Positions 45,504 to 53,059 of a stretch of DNA of 64,000 nucleotides are shown piece by piece. Source of the stretch: an uncultured Bacteroidia bacterium. GTDB taxonomy: Bacteria > Bacteroidota > Bacteroidia > Bacteroidales > F082. Below the pieces are notes generated by a model. It was given only the letters and a program-made list of their open reading frames with translations. It searched no databases and was not told the origin of the DNA. The position numbers and the translations under genes were made by a program. Numbering within the stretch: position 1 is the stretch's first letter; every line of letters begins with the position of its first letter. The DNA lies in NCBI GenBank assembly GCA_902800965.1, contig CADCGK010000001.1, positions 264,249 to 328,248 of the forward strand. The letters run 5' to 3'.

Positions 45504-46667
45504 TCATTTATCCATTTTTGATAATTCCTCTTTCACCTCGGTCATCACGTCTGAAAGATCTTGGCAAGCCTCCATGGCAGCACCAGCGCTGGCATCAGCA
45601 TAGTACTCCACGAAAGGAGCCTTCATGGCGTTGATCTTCTCCAAGGCGTTGTTGATGGCATTGACTGTCTTGGTGTCCAGCTCAGCATTGCCATCGGCAA
45701 TGTAGGCATGCAACGAACGGTCCTCGTCACGATTGCTTTCCATTCCGCCCATATAGGCATTCTGCACACTGATAATGTTGTCATAAAAGTCAATGATGGA
45801 CTTTTGGCTATAAGGTGATTCCACATAATGAGGATCCTCGCCTGTATGTGGCTTTCCGATCTTGGAGGTGCCCACCTCGTCGGCGATGTCGATGCAGCCG
45901 TCGGCGATGGCTTGGAGGGCGTTGGTAAAGGTGGCGTAGGTGCTGCCAGCCTGTCCAGCGAGGAGCATGTTGGCACCGTAAGAGTTGCTGCCACCATTGA
46001 CGGTGGTGTTAAGCTCCAGTTCTTCCATTAATGCAGCATGTTCGGCTGGAGCGTCCTCGTTCCAGCTCACCTCCAGTTGGAAGCAACGGTTGCGGAGGTC
46101 GCGCGACACGGCGACTACGTAGGTCATCATGTCGTCGTTTACCTCATTTACATCACGGGGTTGTCCTTCACGGAACAGGATGAATTCGATGCCGTGGAAG
46201 CCGAGCAGGGCGTTGCCGAGCTGTTCACCGGCCACAGTGCCATCCTCATCGCCAGCCAGCATCTCGATCATGTTGGGACTGGCCATCAGGTTGTTAAAGG
46301 CATCTTCGTCGAGAGGCCATGAGTCGATGTGCGGGTCGATACCGAAATCAGAGGCGGCGCCGAACAGGAAGGCCTCGCTCATCTCCCACCATTTGCGGGC
46401 TTCGAGGAAGCTCACAGTAGCTTGGTTGAGGTTGGTTTGGGTCTTGTTGGCTTTCAAGGCTTCAAGGTTTTCCACCAATGATTGTGTCTCCTCAGCAAGT
46501 TTGCCGTAGGTAGGATACACCGTCTGGTTGAGGTATTGCTTCACAATCGCCTCTTTGGTTTCTTTGTTCTTTTCTTCTACAATGTCGTCTTTGCCACAGG
46601 AGTTGAAGCTCAGGGCAAACAGAGCTGATACTGCGATCAGTGCCAGGGTTTTCGTTGTTTTGTTCAT
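45504..46667 (-). CDS. Imelysin (M75/EfeO-like) iron-associated lipoprotein
   Basis: 387 residues; lipoprotein signal ending SFNSC (Cys24). Helical body with the imelysin GxHxxE motif as GFHGIEFILFREG (about 155-167) and the partner pattern WPLDEDAF. Imelysin-like proteins are iron-regulated and probably bind iron or haem in the periplasm. First gene of the imelysin/di-haem operon. Its putative promoter core CGGAATTTTGC also precedes the porin gene at 54.4 kb. Confidence 0.9.
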   Translation of the reverse strand: MNKTTKTLALIAVSALFALSFNSCGKDDIVEEKNKETKEAIVKQYLNQTVYPTYGKLAEETQSLVENLEALKANKTQTNLNQATVSFLEARKWWEMSEAFLFGAASDFGIDPHIDSWPLDEDAFNNLMASPNMIEMLAGDEDGTVAGEQLGNALLGFHGIEFILFREGQPRDVNEVNDDMMTYVVAVSRDLRNRCFQLEVSWNEDAPAEHAALMEELELNTTVNGGSNSYGANMLLAGQAGSTYATFTNALQAIADGCIDIADEVGTSKIGKPHTGEDPHYVESPYSQKSIIDFYDNIISVQNAYMGGMESNRDEDRSLHAYIADGNAELDTKTVNAINNALEKINAMKAPFVEYYADASAGAAMEACQDLSDVMTEVKEELSKMDK

Positions 46668-46718
46668 GGGTTTATCTGTTTAGTTGTTAGAATTTACGTC
46701 ATCTGAATATTCACGATG

Positions 46719-46726
46719 CAAAATTC
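46719..46726 (-). promoter_or_regulatory. Variant -7 box of the imelysin operon
   Basis: Reads GAATTTTG on the minus strand (T to G at the first position), within CGGAATTTTGC, the same 11 bases that precede the porin gene. Confidence 0.4.
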
Positions 46727-46812
46727 CGATATTATTTCCTTCAGAAAAATCATCAATAATGACGATTCCTGAGGGACCGACTCACCAATAATGGGGAATA
46801 GGGCCTCTCCAG

Positions 46813-46889
46813 AATTGACGCTTGCCGGGGATTAGTATTTGATAGTTTGAAGTGCCATGACACTTCAACACGAAAAGATTCCGTCAATT
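46813..46889. repeat. Nested inverted repeats upstream of the imelysin operon
   Basis: AATTGACG (46813-46820) and CGTCAATT (46882-46889) flank a perfect 8-bp hairpin TTGAAGTG/CACTTCAA (46847-46868). No ORF is present. It may be a terminator for the operon ending at 46897, a protein-binding site, or a small insertion remnant. Confidence 0.55.
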
Positions 46890-46896
46890 GGACCTT

Positions 46897-47598
46897 CTAA
46901 CCTATCTTAAAAACTCTTTTATCGCCTGCTTTTATTCTTTCTTTGATTCCACAGTAAACCTTGAGCTCGCCGTTTCCCAATTCTTCTGGATTGATTTGAG
47001 AAAGCACTTCCGAACTTTTTTGCATGTCGCCTGCTTCCCGATAGAGCTCCGCTTTTAATAAAGAATCAGACCTCTCGCTCCAATCATACAATTCTATAAA
47101 TTCGTTTATGATGCCAGCAATAAAGCTTTCTTCCTCTGGATCAAGTTCTTTGGTCTCATGTCCGATGTATTGGGAATCATGTCTATAGTAGCAGTCATTG
47201 TAAGATTGTATCAACCAGTATCTGATATTTACCAAATCTTCAGGATTACATTTTATTGAGGAAAAATCGTTATATGCCTGAACCAGTCTATTTTTCCCCT
47301 TTGCTACGCCTTTTTCGCTCAGGAACTGAGAGTAAGCTTCTTTCCATTCATAATAGGTCATCTCTCCCTTTTCCCACGATTTGCCTAAGCCAGACCTGGA
47401 AAAGCACCTATATTCCAAATAGTATTTACCACACCTCTGGCATTTTTGCACTGGAGATACTTGTGGTAGCATTGGGGCAATCATTTTACCATCGGACCAA
47501 AACTCTGCATCAATAGCGTTACCAGATTCAATTGCGAGCAATCTTTTCTTTTTCCAACAATAAGGACATCTGACTATTTCTGCTCTTCCTGGGATCAT
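46897..47598 (-). CDS. Hypothetical protein with N-terminal zinc-ribbon-like cysteines
   Basis: 233 residues, no signal. CPYC (11-14) and CQRC (about 53-56) form two knuckles that could bind zinc; the rest is helical with many Tyr and Trp and a C-terminal helical repeat (LLKAELYREAGDMQKSSEVL) reminiscent of TPR. Not recognised. Third gene of an apparent operon (48641 to 46897) of three unknown genes spaced by 29-33 bases. AT-rich compared with the imelysin genes. Confidence 0.7.
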   Translation of the reverse strand: MIPGRAEIVRCPYCWKKKRLLAIESGNAIDAEFWSDGKMIAPMLPQVSPVQKCQRCGKYYLEYRCFSRSGLGKSWEKGEMTYYEWKEAYSQFLSEKGVAKGKNRLVQAYNDFSSIKCNPEDLVNIRYWLIQSYNDCYYRHDSQYIGHETKELDPEEESFIAGIINEFIELYDWSERSDSLLKAELYREAGDMQKSSEVLSQINPEELGNGELKVYCGIKERIKAGDKRVFKIG

Positions 47599-47631
47599 GG
47601 TTGAATCAATTTGAATTGTTAATAGTAAGTC

Positions 47632-48171
47632 TTATAGTTCCATAACCCTAACAGTGGCCGTCTTTTCACCTTCGCAAATCGTCATAGAATAATCATAGTT
47701 GCCTTTTTCTCCTTTGGGAACGGCCTCGTCATTCACCAGCCCCGAGCCCCAATTCCGCTGGAAATGATAACATCCATCATAATAATCAAAGCCCTTATTC
47801 CGCAATGTTTGAAAAAAAGCGTTGTCAGGAGTTTCCTTGAATTCCAAAATGAACGTGTCATAATGATCGCGCAGCCCTCCCCTAAGGTTTCGCTCTATTA
47901 CGTTATATTTAGGCATCTTTACTTCAGTTATGTTTTCTATCACTCGGGGTTTGACAAAATGATTCTTTCGCCAATAGTCTTGATAGTAGAAATATGCCAT
48001 TATACCAAGGACAAAAAGCACGACCAACATCAATGGCGATAGCACAAACAGTACAATCCTTAACCATTTCGGCAGCAGTTTCCAGCGCCCATCAAGGACG
48101 AGCAATAGCGGAGAAAGCGTGAGCCAGGAAAGAAATAAAGCGATGCCTTTAAGTGCAGTGTGATTTTTCAT
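47632..48171 (-). CDS. Hypothetical membrane protein
   Basis: 179 residues. Two N-terminal membrane helices (GIALFLSWLTLSPLLLVL and WLRIVLFVLSPLMLVVLFVLGIM), then a soluble domain of about 110 residues rich in Tyr and Asn (DHYDTFILEFKETPDN, NKGFDYYDGCYHFQRNWG). By the positive-inside rule the soluble part is probably cytoplasmic, but topology is uncertain. No family recognised. Middle gene of a three-gene unit. Confidence 0.7.
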   Translation of the reverse strand: MKNHTALKGIALFLSWLTLSPLLLVLDGRWKLLPKWLRIVLFVLSPLMLVVLFVLGIMAYFYYQDYWRKNHFVKPRVIENITEVKMPKYNVIERNLRGGLRDHYDTFILEFKETPDNAFFQTLRNKGFDYYDGCYHFQRNWGSGLVNDEAVPKGEKGNYDYSMTICEGEKTATVRVMEL

Positions 48172-48200
48172 ATCTCTTATACTGGGTTGTTTGATATAAT

Positions 48201-48641
48201 CTACCTTACAGCAATCTTATGTTTAGGAAGAATAGACACGGAAAGCGGCAAATCAGCAAGACACATAGAGATTTCCATCAATTCTTTTTGAACGTCATCA
48301 TCAATATAATCTCCCGAAATACTGTCGTCTATGGTATTTATAAAGTCGATCACATGTTCAATGTCAAGTTCGGGATAACTTTTGTCATCTGTAGACAGGT
48401 ACGGTTTCCCATTTTTAAAATAAGTAATGTCTACAAACAACTCCGGATTCTGCTCGTATTCGTCTTCGGCTTTTTCGTAATCCTCCATAGCCATTTTTAT
48501 CAATTCATAAGACATGGCTGGACAAAAAATTCTATCAGCCATTTCTGCTCTGTGTCTGTCAGCCATCTCTGCTTTATGACGGAGGATACGTTGGTTCCTT
48601 TTCTCCCTAAATCTCTCGAAGATCTTTTTAATTAATCCCAT
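48201..48641 (-). CDS. Hypothetical cytoplasmic protein
   Basis: 146 residues. The basic N-terminus has a near-repeat (RHKAEMADRHRAEMADR) followed by an acidic alpha/beta region (EDYEKAEDEYEQNPELF). No signal or membrane segment. Not recognised. First gene of the three-gene unit; a minus-strand TAACTTTG box (48765-48758) gives a leader of about 113 bases. Confidence 0.65.
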   Translation of the reverse strand: MGLIKKIFERFREKRNQRILRHKAEMADRHRAEMADRIFCPAMSYELIKMAMEDYEKAEDEYEQNPELFVDITYFKNGKPYLSTDDKSYPELDIEHVIDFINTIDDSISGDYIDDDVQKELMEISMCLADLPLSVSILPKHKIAVR

Positions 48642-48872
48642 ATAGCGTTTTATTTAACTTTATAAGCCCAGTGTCTTTTAAGTTGTTCTAAATCAAACCA
48701 ATAAAAACGGGTCTAATAATAGCACTGTAGCAGAAAAAGAGAATCGTTTTCTTCTCACAAAGTTACTTCCTGTAAAATTGGTTTGTCAAGGGGGAAGCGG
48801 GTATTAATTTTTCAACAATTTGAGCTTTTCGGTGGGTAATATACCGAAAAATATGTTTGCTCTGTCTATAGT

Positions 48873-51104
48873 TTAATGACTTTGACATTCTATTAGGTAA
48901 ACAAATGGCTTGACTTGTTTCACCTTTTGAGATAGCGATTTGGATTTCACTTTGTTGTTATCTGACATCTTAATGCCTAATCCAGAACTGTTGACTAGGC
49001 TATAAAGATATGAAACCTTGATCGCGTAGTTTGCATTTTCAGCATCAATGTGTTTAGCACACACAATACCAATTACATTCCCTTCATTGTCGAACAAGGG
49101 ACCTCCGCTATTGCCTGGTTGGACAGGTGCTGAAATCTGATACATCGACTGGTCTCCTTTGAATCCCGAAGCCGCACTGATAATTCCATCAGTAAGTTTG
49201 ACTTCTTGCCCCATGGTATTTGTCATTGGGTAACCAAGAACGAAAACATCATCACCCACTTCTGGCATCGACTTACCAACACAATAGGGTAAATTTTCAA
49301 AGCCTTCAAACTTTTTATCCACAATTTTAATAATGGCAAGGTCATGTTCTCTGTCTGATGCTACTACATACGATTTATACGCCTCTTTTAAATCCCCATT
49401 CACTCCTCTAACCTTTATTGTTTTGGCTCCATTGGTAACATGATAGTTGGTCGCAATATACCCATCGGAGATGGCGAAGCCTGTACCCGTCCATTCTGGT
49501 TGTTGCACCTGCTCAAATACTGATGCAGACGGATAGTCTTGTGTAAAAGTAAAATTGACATAGAAGTTATAATTGCTGTTATGACTAGTTTCTAATTGAA
49601 ATTCAAACTTGTAAGGATCTTCCATTACAAAGCTACTGTTATCGGCAAATTTAGACAATGATGTATCATAATCCATTATAGCATATTTATTTGAATCTCC
49701 GATTTTTACAAATTTCTTTTTCCAGACCGTGTTGGGTTTATCTTCAACGTAGTAAGCGACAAAATTGTTAGTATTCAATTCTCTTGCCACAGCCCAGAAC
49801 ATCGCATCTCCACCATTAGAGCCTACCATACTAGGATTTGTCCTATTTTGATATGTATTAGTACACTCAACATAATATAGACCTTCTATTGGATCCAAAT
49901 CCGTTAACTCTGCGTCAAAAAAGGCCTTCCAATCTTCTTTTGTAGGCTTATTTGGAAGTATACGACCATTATTCATATCTTTCCAAATCAAATTTCCCTT
50001 GCGATCATAGTAGGTTCCTTTGCTCCAATTATCATCTTCAAAACATAATAAAGAAAAGCCTTTGCCCTGGAACATCTTTTCATGAATGGCCTCCACAATA
50101 ACATTACCTACCGTATCTATAACTCCTTGTTTGTTGCTCTTTATAAAAACGGACAATCCATTATTAGTCGAAAAGAGGTTTTCAAATATTGGCTGAATTA
50201 CAACATTGCCATCTGTGTCAATCATACCATATTTCCCGTTTTTCATAAACGTAGCAAAACCTTCACTGAATCCATATACCGAATCCGCCTCAACAATGGC
50301 AATTTTATCACCTTTGCTATCAATCATCTCAATGGCATTGCCATTCTTGACGAAGGCACGGTTACAAGAAAACCCAGTAAGAATGTCATCATAATAGAAT
50401 CTGCTAACAACATTTCCATTGTGTTCAATGAACTGCCATTTTCCATCGACTTTAACTCGTGCCAAACCGTTTCCGAAATCACGTGCATCATCATATATGG
50501 TGTCAATAACCCATGCGCCCTTAGTGTCAACATATCCATATTTGTTGTTTTTATTTCCAACTACCATTAATCCCTCATTAAATGTATGAACAACATTATA
50601 TTGGCATGGCACGATAATATCTCCTTGGTAGTTTACATATCCATAGTTACCAAGAGTGTCTTCCACTAAAAAACCGTTGTCTTCATCGTCAAAAATCTTT
50701 TTGAAAGTTGCAGGTAAAAGAATATCACCCGATTTGTTTACTAAACCTTCTCTTCCATTGCTGGCAAAAAAAGTCGCAACCCCATTTTGAAAATGACGTA
50801 CCCAATTAATTGAGGCATCCAATTCCGCCACGAATTCTCCATCTATATTGATTAATCCTTTTCGTTCTCCAAGTTCGGCAAAACACACACTATCACTGAA
50901 ATACCAATAGGCGCGGTCAAACTGTGGCTCTATCACAAGTTTACCCTGTTCATTAATAAAACCACATTTTCCACCTACTTGGATTCGGTACAATTCTTGG
51001 CTTTCAGCATTGTCCGTATAGACTTCGCTCTTTGACGAACAAGAGCTTGTCATTACACAGAAGGTCATAAATAGTAAATTGTAGATAAAAAGTCTTGCTT
51101 TCAT
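48873..51104 (-). CDS. WG-repeat lipoprotein with trypsin-like serine protease domain
   Basis: 743 residues, lipoprotein signal with Cys22. About eight WG (KWG/KYG-type) beta repeats fill about 40-370 (KCGFINEQGKLVIEPQFD, KYGYVDTKGAWVIDTIYD, KYGMIDTDGNVVIQPIFE). The C-terminal HtrA-like protease domain (about 535-720) has His about 554 (TNYHV), Asp about 588 (HDLAII) and Ser about 670 (PGNSGGPLF). The order suggests a surface or periplasmic protease with a ligand-binding propeller-like front. It starts 11 bases after the cyclase-like gene, so both are probably co-transcribed. AT-rich, likely acquired. Confidence 0.85.
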   Translation of the reverse strand: MKARLFIYNLLFMTFCVMTSSCSSKSEVYTDNAESQELYRIQVGGKCGFINEQGKLVIEPQFDRAYWYFSDSVCFAELGERKGLINIDGEFVAELDASINWVRHFQNGVATFFASNGREGLVNKSGDILLPATFKKIFDDEDNGFLVEDTLGNYGYVNYQGDIIVPCQYNVVHTFNEGLMVVGNKNNKYGYVDTKGAWVIDTIYDDARDFGNGLARVKVDGKWQFIEHNGNVVSRFYYDDILTGFSCNRAFVKNGNAIEMIDSKGDKIAIVEADSVYGFSEGFATFMKNGKYGMIDTDGNVVIQPIFENLFSTNNGLSVFIKSNKQGVIDTVGNVIVEAIHEKMFQGKGFSLLCFEDDNWSKGTYYDRKGNLIWKDMNNGRILPNKPTKEDWKAFFDAELTDLDPIEGLYYVECTNTYQNRTNPSMVGSNGGDAMFWAVARELNTNNFVAYYVEDKPNTVWKKKFVKIGDSNKYAIMDYDTSLSKFADNSSFVMEDPYKFEFQLETSHNSNYNFYVNFTFTQDYPSASVFEQVQQPEWTGTGFAISDGYIATNYHVTNGAKTIKVRGVNGDLKEAYKSYVVASDREHDLAIIKIVDKKFEGFENLPYCVGKSMPEVGDDVFVLGYPMTNTMGQEVKLTDGIISAASGFKGDQSMYQISAPVQPGNSGGPLFDNEGNVIGIVCAKHIDAENANYAIKVSYLYSLVNSSGLGIKMSDNNKVKSKSLSQKVKQVKPFVYLIECQSH

Positions 51105-51115
51105 AATGTATCTTA

Positions 51116-51904
51116 TTATTTTTCACTGGTAAACTCTTGCTCTGCGATATTTTCAAAAGGATTTATTGAACCATAATAACCAGGATTCAGAACAAAAGGG
51201 AGAAAGCCTTGCTCTTCAAATACCTTTAAGAACTTTGGGGTCTTTTCTTTATACCGATCATAGACAGTTTTATATTTTCCCCTTATTTCTACACAAGGAT
51301 GTTGTTCCTTTAAAAAAGAAATCTCTCTAAAAAACTTTAAATCCTCATCAATTCTATCAAACTCATCTGTTTCTGTCAGTAAAACTATATCAATCGGTAA
51401 TTCACCATGAACTTTCTTGTATAAGTTTATGTATGACTGACAAAGAAATACATAGTCGTAATTGTCTCCAACACTCATCTTTTCAAAAACCAGAATGTCG
51501 TTTGATAGGTCTTTTCGGACAAACAAGCCAAAGCCCTCTATATTTTTTTCATCATTATATGTGTCTATTAGCGCATTGCCCCAATATGCATGAATGTTTT
51601 TGAGTACATGAAATTCAAATTCTCCGTATGTTATTAAACCTCTGAAATAAACTCCAATAGATAACAATCTATAAAACAATTGCTGGGCAAATTCAATCAA
51701 ATACGTTACATAGTAGTGACTTGGCATTTCATCATTTTCGTTGTACACAATAATAGTGTCTGAAAAGACAATTGCCCTAAAAGCATAATGGCTATGAACA
51801 CTCAACTCATCAATGATTTCAAACACTTGCGGTATTTTCGCAGAGTGTTCTCTAACCATCTGACTAAAACCTAAAATATCAATATACAGGAAATCTCGTT
51901 CCAT
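51116..51904 (-). CDS. Class III nucleotide-cyclase-like protein
   Basis: 262 residues, cytoplasmic. MERDFLYIDILGFSQMV at the start and AFRAIVFSDTIIVY place Asp9 and Asp49 where class III adenylate/guanylate-type cyclase folds carry their two metal-binding aspartates. RGLITYGEFEF and WGNALIDTYNDEKNIEG match the downstream part of that fold. Similar compact cyclase-like domains include the pyrimidine cyclases of Pycsar defence. I cannot tell active cyclase from degenerate relative. No Pycsar effector (TIR or Pyc-TM) is seen; the operon partner is the WG-repeat protease. The leader is about 150 bases from a minus-strand TATCTTTG (52064-52057). Confidence 0.6.
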   Translation of the reverse strand: MERDFLYIDILGFSQMVREHSAKIPQVFEIIDELSVHSHYAFRAIVFSDTIIVYNENDEMPSHYYVTYLIEFAQQLFYRLLSIGVYFRGLITYGEFEFHVLKNIHAYWGNALIDTYNDEKNIEGFGLFVRKDLSNDILVFEKMSVGDNYDYVFLCQSYINLYKKVHGELPIDIVLLTETDEFDRIDEDLKFFREISFLKEQHPCVEIRGKYKTVYDRYKEKTPKFLKVFEEQGFLPFVLNPGYYGSINPFENIAEQEFTSEK

Positions 51905-52056
51905 TATATTTGTCCTCTTCTCGACCCAAACAAACTAAATAGTCATTTTATCCTTAGCAATTTACTTCGCAAGTGAGAACAAGAGCGTCAGCTCAATATA
52001 AGTTTATCTGTCTATTGTTTCTGTTTGCTGTTTTTTGTTTGTTATTCGTCAAAGTG

Positions 52057-52064
52057 CAAAGATA
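52057..52064 (-). promoter_or_regulatory. -7 box of the cyclase/WG-protease operon
   Basis: TATCTTTG on the minus strand, divergent from the RNA promoter at 52129-52136; the two boxes are 64 bases apart. Confidence 0.55.
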
Positions 52065-52101
52065 CAAACATTCCCTGACTTTTTCAACTATTTTAAGGAA
52101 A

Positions 52102-52138
52102 ACCTTGCGGGTCATGAAAAAAGTTGTTTATCTTTGCA
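52102..52138 (+). promoter_or_regulatory. Promoter P1 of putative RNA 1
   Basis: ACCTTGC then ATGAAAAAAG and TGTTTATCTTTGCA; -7 box TATCTTTG at 52129-52136. 31 of 37 bases match P2 at 52362-52398. Confidence 0.6.
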
Positions 52139-52245
52139 GTGTCAATCAATTTGATTGACTATCCGGGTGACATTCCCGCGAGGGGCAAGCCTTTATCGAC
52201 ACTACCCAAAACTACAAATTGAGCCGCCTTAACGACGGCTTTCTT
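52139..52245 (+). ncRNA. Putative structured RNA 1
   Basis: Starts at the expected transcription start of P1. AGTGTC (52138-52143) pairs with GACACT (52198-52203), closing a multibranch region with hairpins CAATCAA/TTGATTG, CGGG/CCCG and AGG/CCT. A weak terminator-like stem AGCCG/CGGCT (52222-52240) then TTCTTTGGTTTT follows. The only ORF through it is a short chance frame beginning inside the promoter. Identity unknown. Confidence 0.4.
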
Positions 52246-52251
52246 TGGTTT

Positions 52252-52277
52252 TAAACGTATCGAATTTGATACGTTTA
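52252..52277. repeat. Perfect 10-bp inverted repeat
   Basis: TAAACGTATC and GATACGTTTA with a 6-base spacer GAATTT, between the two RNA units. No T-run follows on either strand, so a binding site is as likely as a terminator. Confidence 0.6.
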
Positions 52278-52361
52278 GAAGAAGTGTATGGCTTTTCGGC
52301 TTTTATGACGATTCGGTCAACAGGAAACAAAAACACTAGTTTTATAAACTTTTTTTTGAAG

Positions 52362-52398
52362 ACCTTGCAAAGAATGAAAAAAGATGTTTATCTTTGCA
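52362..52398 (+). promoter_or_regulatory. Promoter P2 of putative RNA 2
   Basis: Near-copy of P1, exactly 260 bases further on; -7 box TATCTTTG at 52389-52396. Confidence 0.6.
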
Positions 52399-52399
52399 T

Positions 52400-52510
52400 G
52401 GTCAGATTGTCGTCAGAGGGCGCGAACAAATTGCTTTCGCAGCAATATTCAAGCTGGACCTTTCTGACCCCCATACGAGGACATAGCCCAAGGTTATGTC
52501 CTCAGTTTTT
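52400..52510 (+). ncRNA. Putative structured RNA 2 with strong terminator
   Basis: Begins at the expected start of P2. GGTCAGA (52400-52406) pairs with TCTGACC (52463-52469); inside is hairpin ATTGCT/AGCAAT. The RNA ends in a strong terminator (52477-52510). The closing stem begins at the predicted first nucleotide, as in compact regulatory RNAs; a short 6S-like RNA is possible but not shown. No tRNA T-arm is present. Confidence 0.5.
52477..52510 (+). terminator. Intrinsic terminator of RNA 2, overlapping the end of the convergent gene
   Basis: GAGGACATA/TATGTCCTC, 9 perfect pairs extended by GCC/GGT, then AGTTTTT. Its minus strand encodes the last residues and stop of the gene ending at 52494. 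Confidence 0.85.
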
Positions 52511-53006
52511 CTAGTAATTCTTCTATTAAATGCTTGATGGTATCCTTTTCAGAACTGGCAAAAACATCGGGTTTTACGACCACTGCTTTTCCATTGTGAA
52601 CCACATAACATTCAGATATTATGCCGCTTGCGAAATCCTCATGTCTTCCATAGATGCCAGATGCAATCTTTCTGGTCCGAATAGCTCTATTAGCCATGTG
52701 CATATCGAAATCAAGCACTACAATCTGACAACCTTGGTCTTTCGCCTTACGGAAAGCGGATTTGACTCCATGTTCGCTTTCAACACCTTTTCGGTCGGCA
52801 AGCTTCTCGTTTATGGTATATTCTGGATTCTTATGGCCAAAAACTAATAGATGCTCATTAATCCGAATATTCATTTCAACAAAACAACCAAGCAACACCC
52901 TCGCAACTCGGATATTATCTTTGAGTTCCGATTGATCAGCTTGTTTGCTGATTAACAAGCGTTCACCATAAATCTCATCGGTTAAAAAATTCTCTGCGTC
53001 AAACAT
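52494..53006 (-). CDS. Small protein with possible PD-(D/E)XK nuclease-like motif
   Basis: 170 residues, no signal. NPEYTINEKLADRKG (about 59-73) followed by a helix (SAFRKAKDQGCQIVVLDFD) has the acidic-residue, DxK, helix, strand order of some restriction-like and CdiA-C-terminal-type toxins; this is a motif-level guess. The box TATCTTTG (minus, 53018-53011) ends 4 bases before the ATG. A palindrome GCGTCA-AACA-TGACGC (52996-53011) spans the start codon and could be an operator. Convergent with RNA 2. Alternative: an unrelated accessory protein. Confidence 0.65.
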   Translation of the reverse strand: MFDAENFLTDEIYGERLLISKQADQSELKDNIRVARVLLGCFVEMNIRINEHLLVFGHKNPEYTINEKLADRKGVESEHGVKSAFRKAKDQGCQIVVLDFDMHMANRAIRTRKIASGIYGRHEDFASGIISECYVVHNGKAVVVKPDVFASSEKDTIKHLIEELLEKLRT

Positions 53007-53011
53007 GACGC
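52996..53011. promoter_or_regulatory. Palindrome across the start codon of the nuclease-like gene
   Basis: GCGTCA/TGACGC, 6-bp arms, 4-base spacer; abuts the -7 box and includes the ATG, so a bound protein would block initiation. Confidence 0.45.
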
Positions 53012-53059
53012 AAAGATAAAAAATTAAGTTATATAAAAATGTAGTGTTTTTGAAAAAAA

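Noticed and set aside
52117..52159. Short ORF starting MKKVVYLC in P1 and a similar MKKDVYLC in P2
   Set aside because: The shared residues are the shared promoter bases read as codons; transcription should start after the ATG.
52400..52470. RNA 2 as a tRNA (7-bp closing stem, TTCAAGC-like loop)
   Set aside because: The bases around TTCAAGC do not pair as a T stem and no anticodon arm forms.
52245..52514. 89-residue ORF across promoter P2 and RNA 2
   Set aside because: It contains the promoter, the RNA body and the terminator stem; composition is not protein-like.
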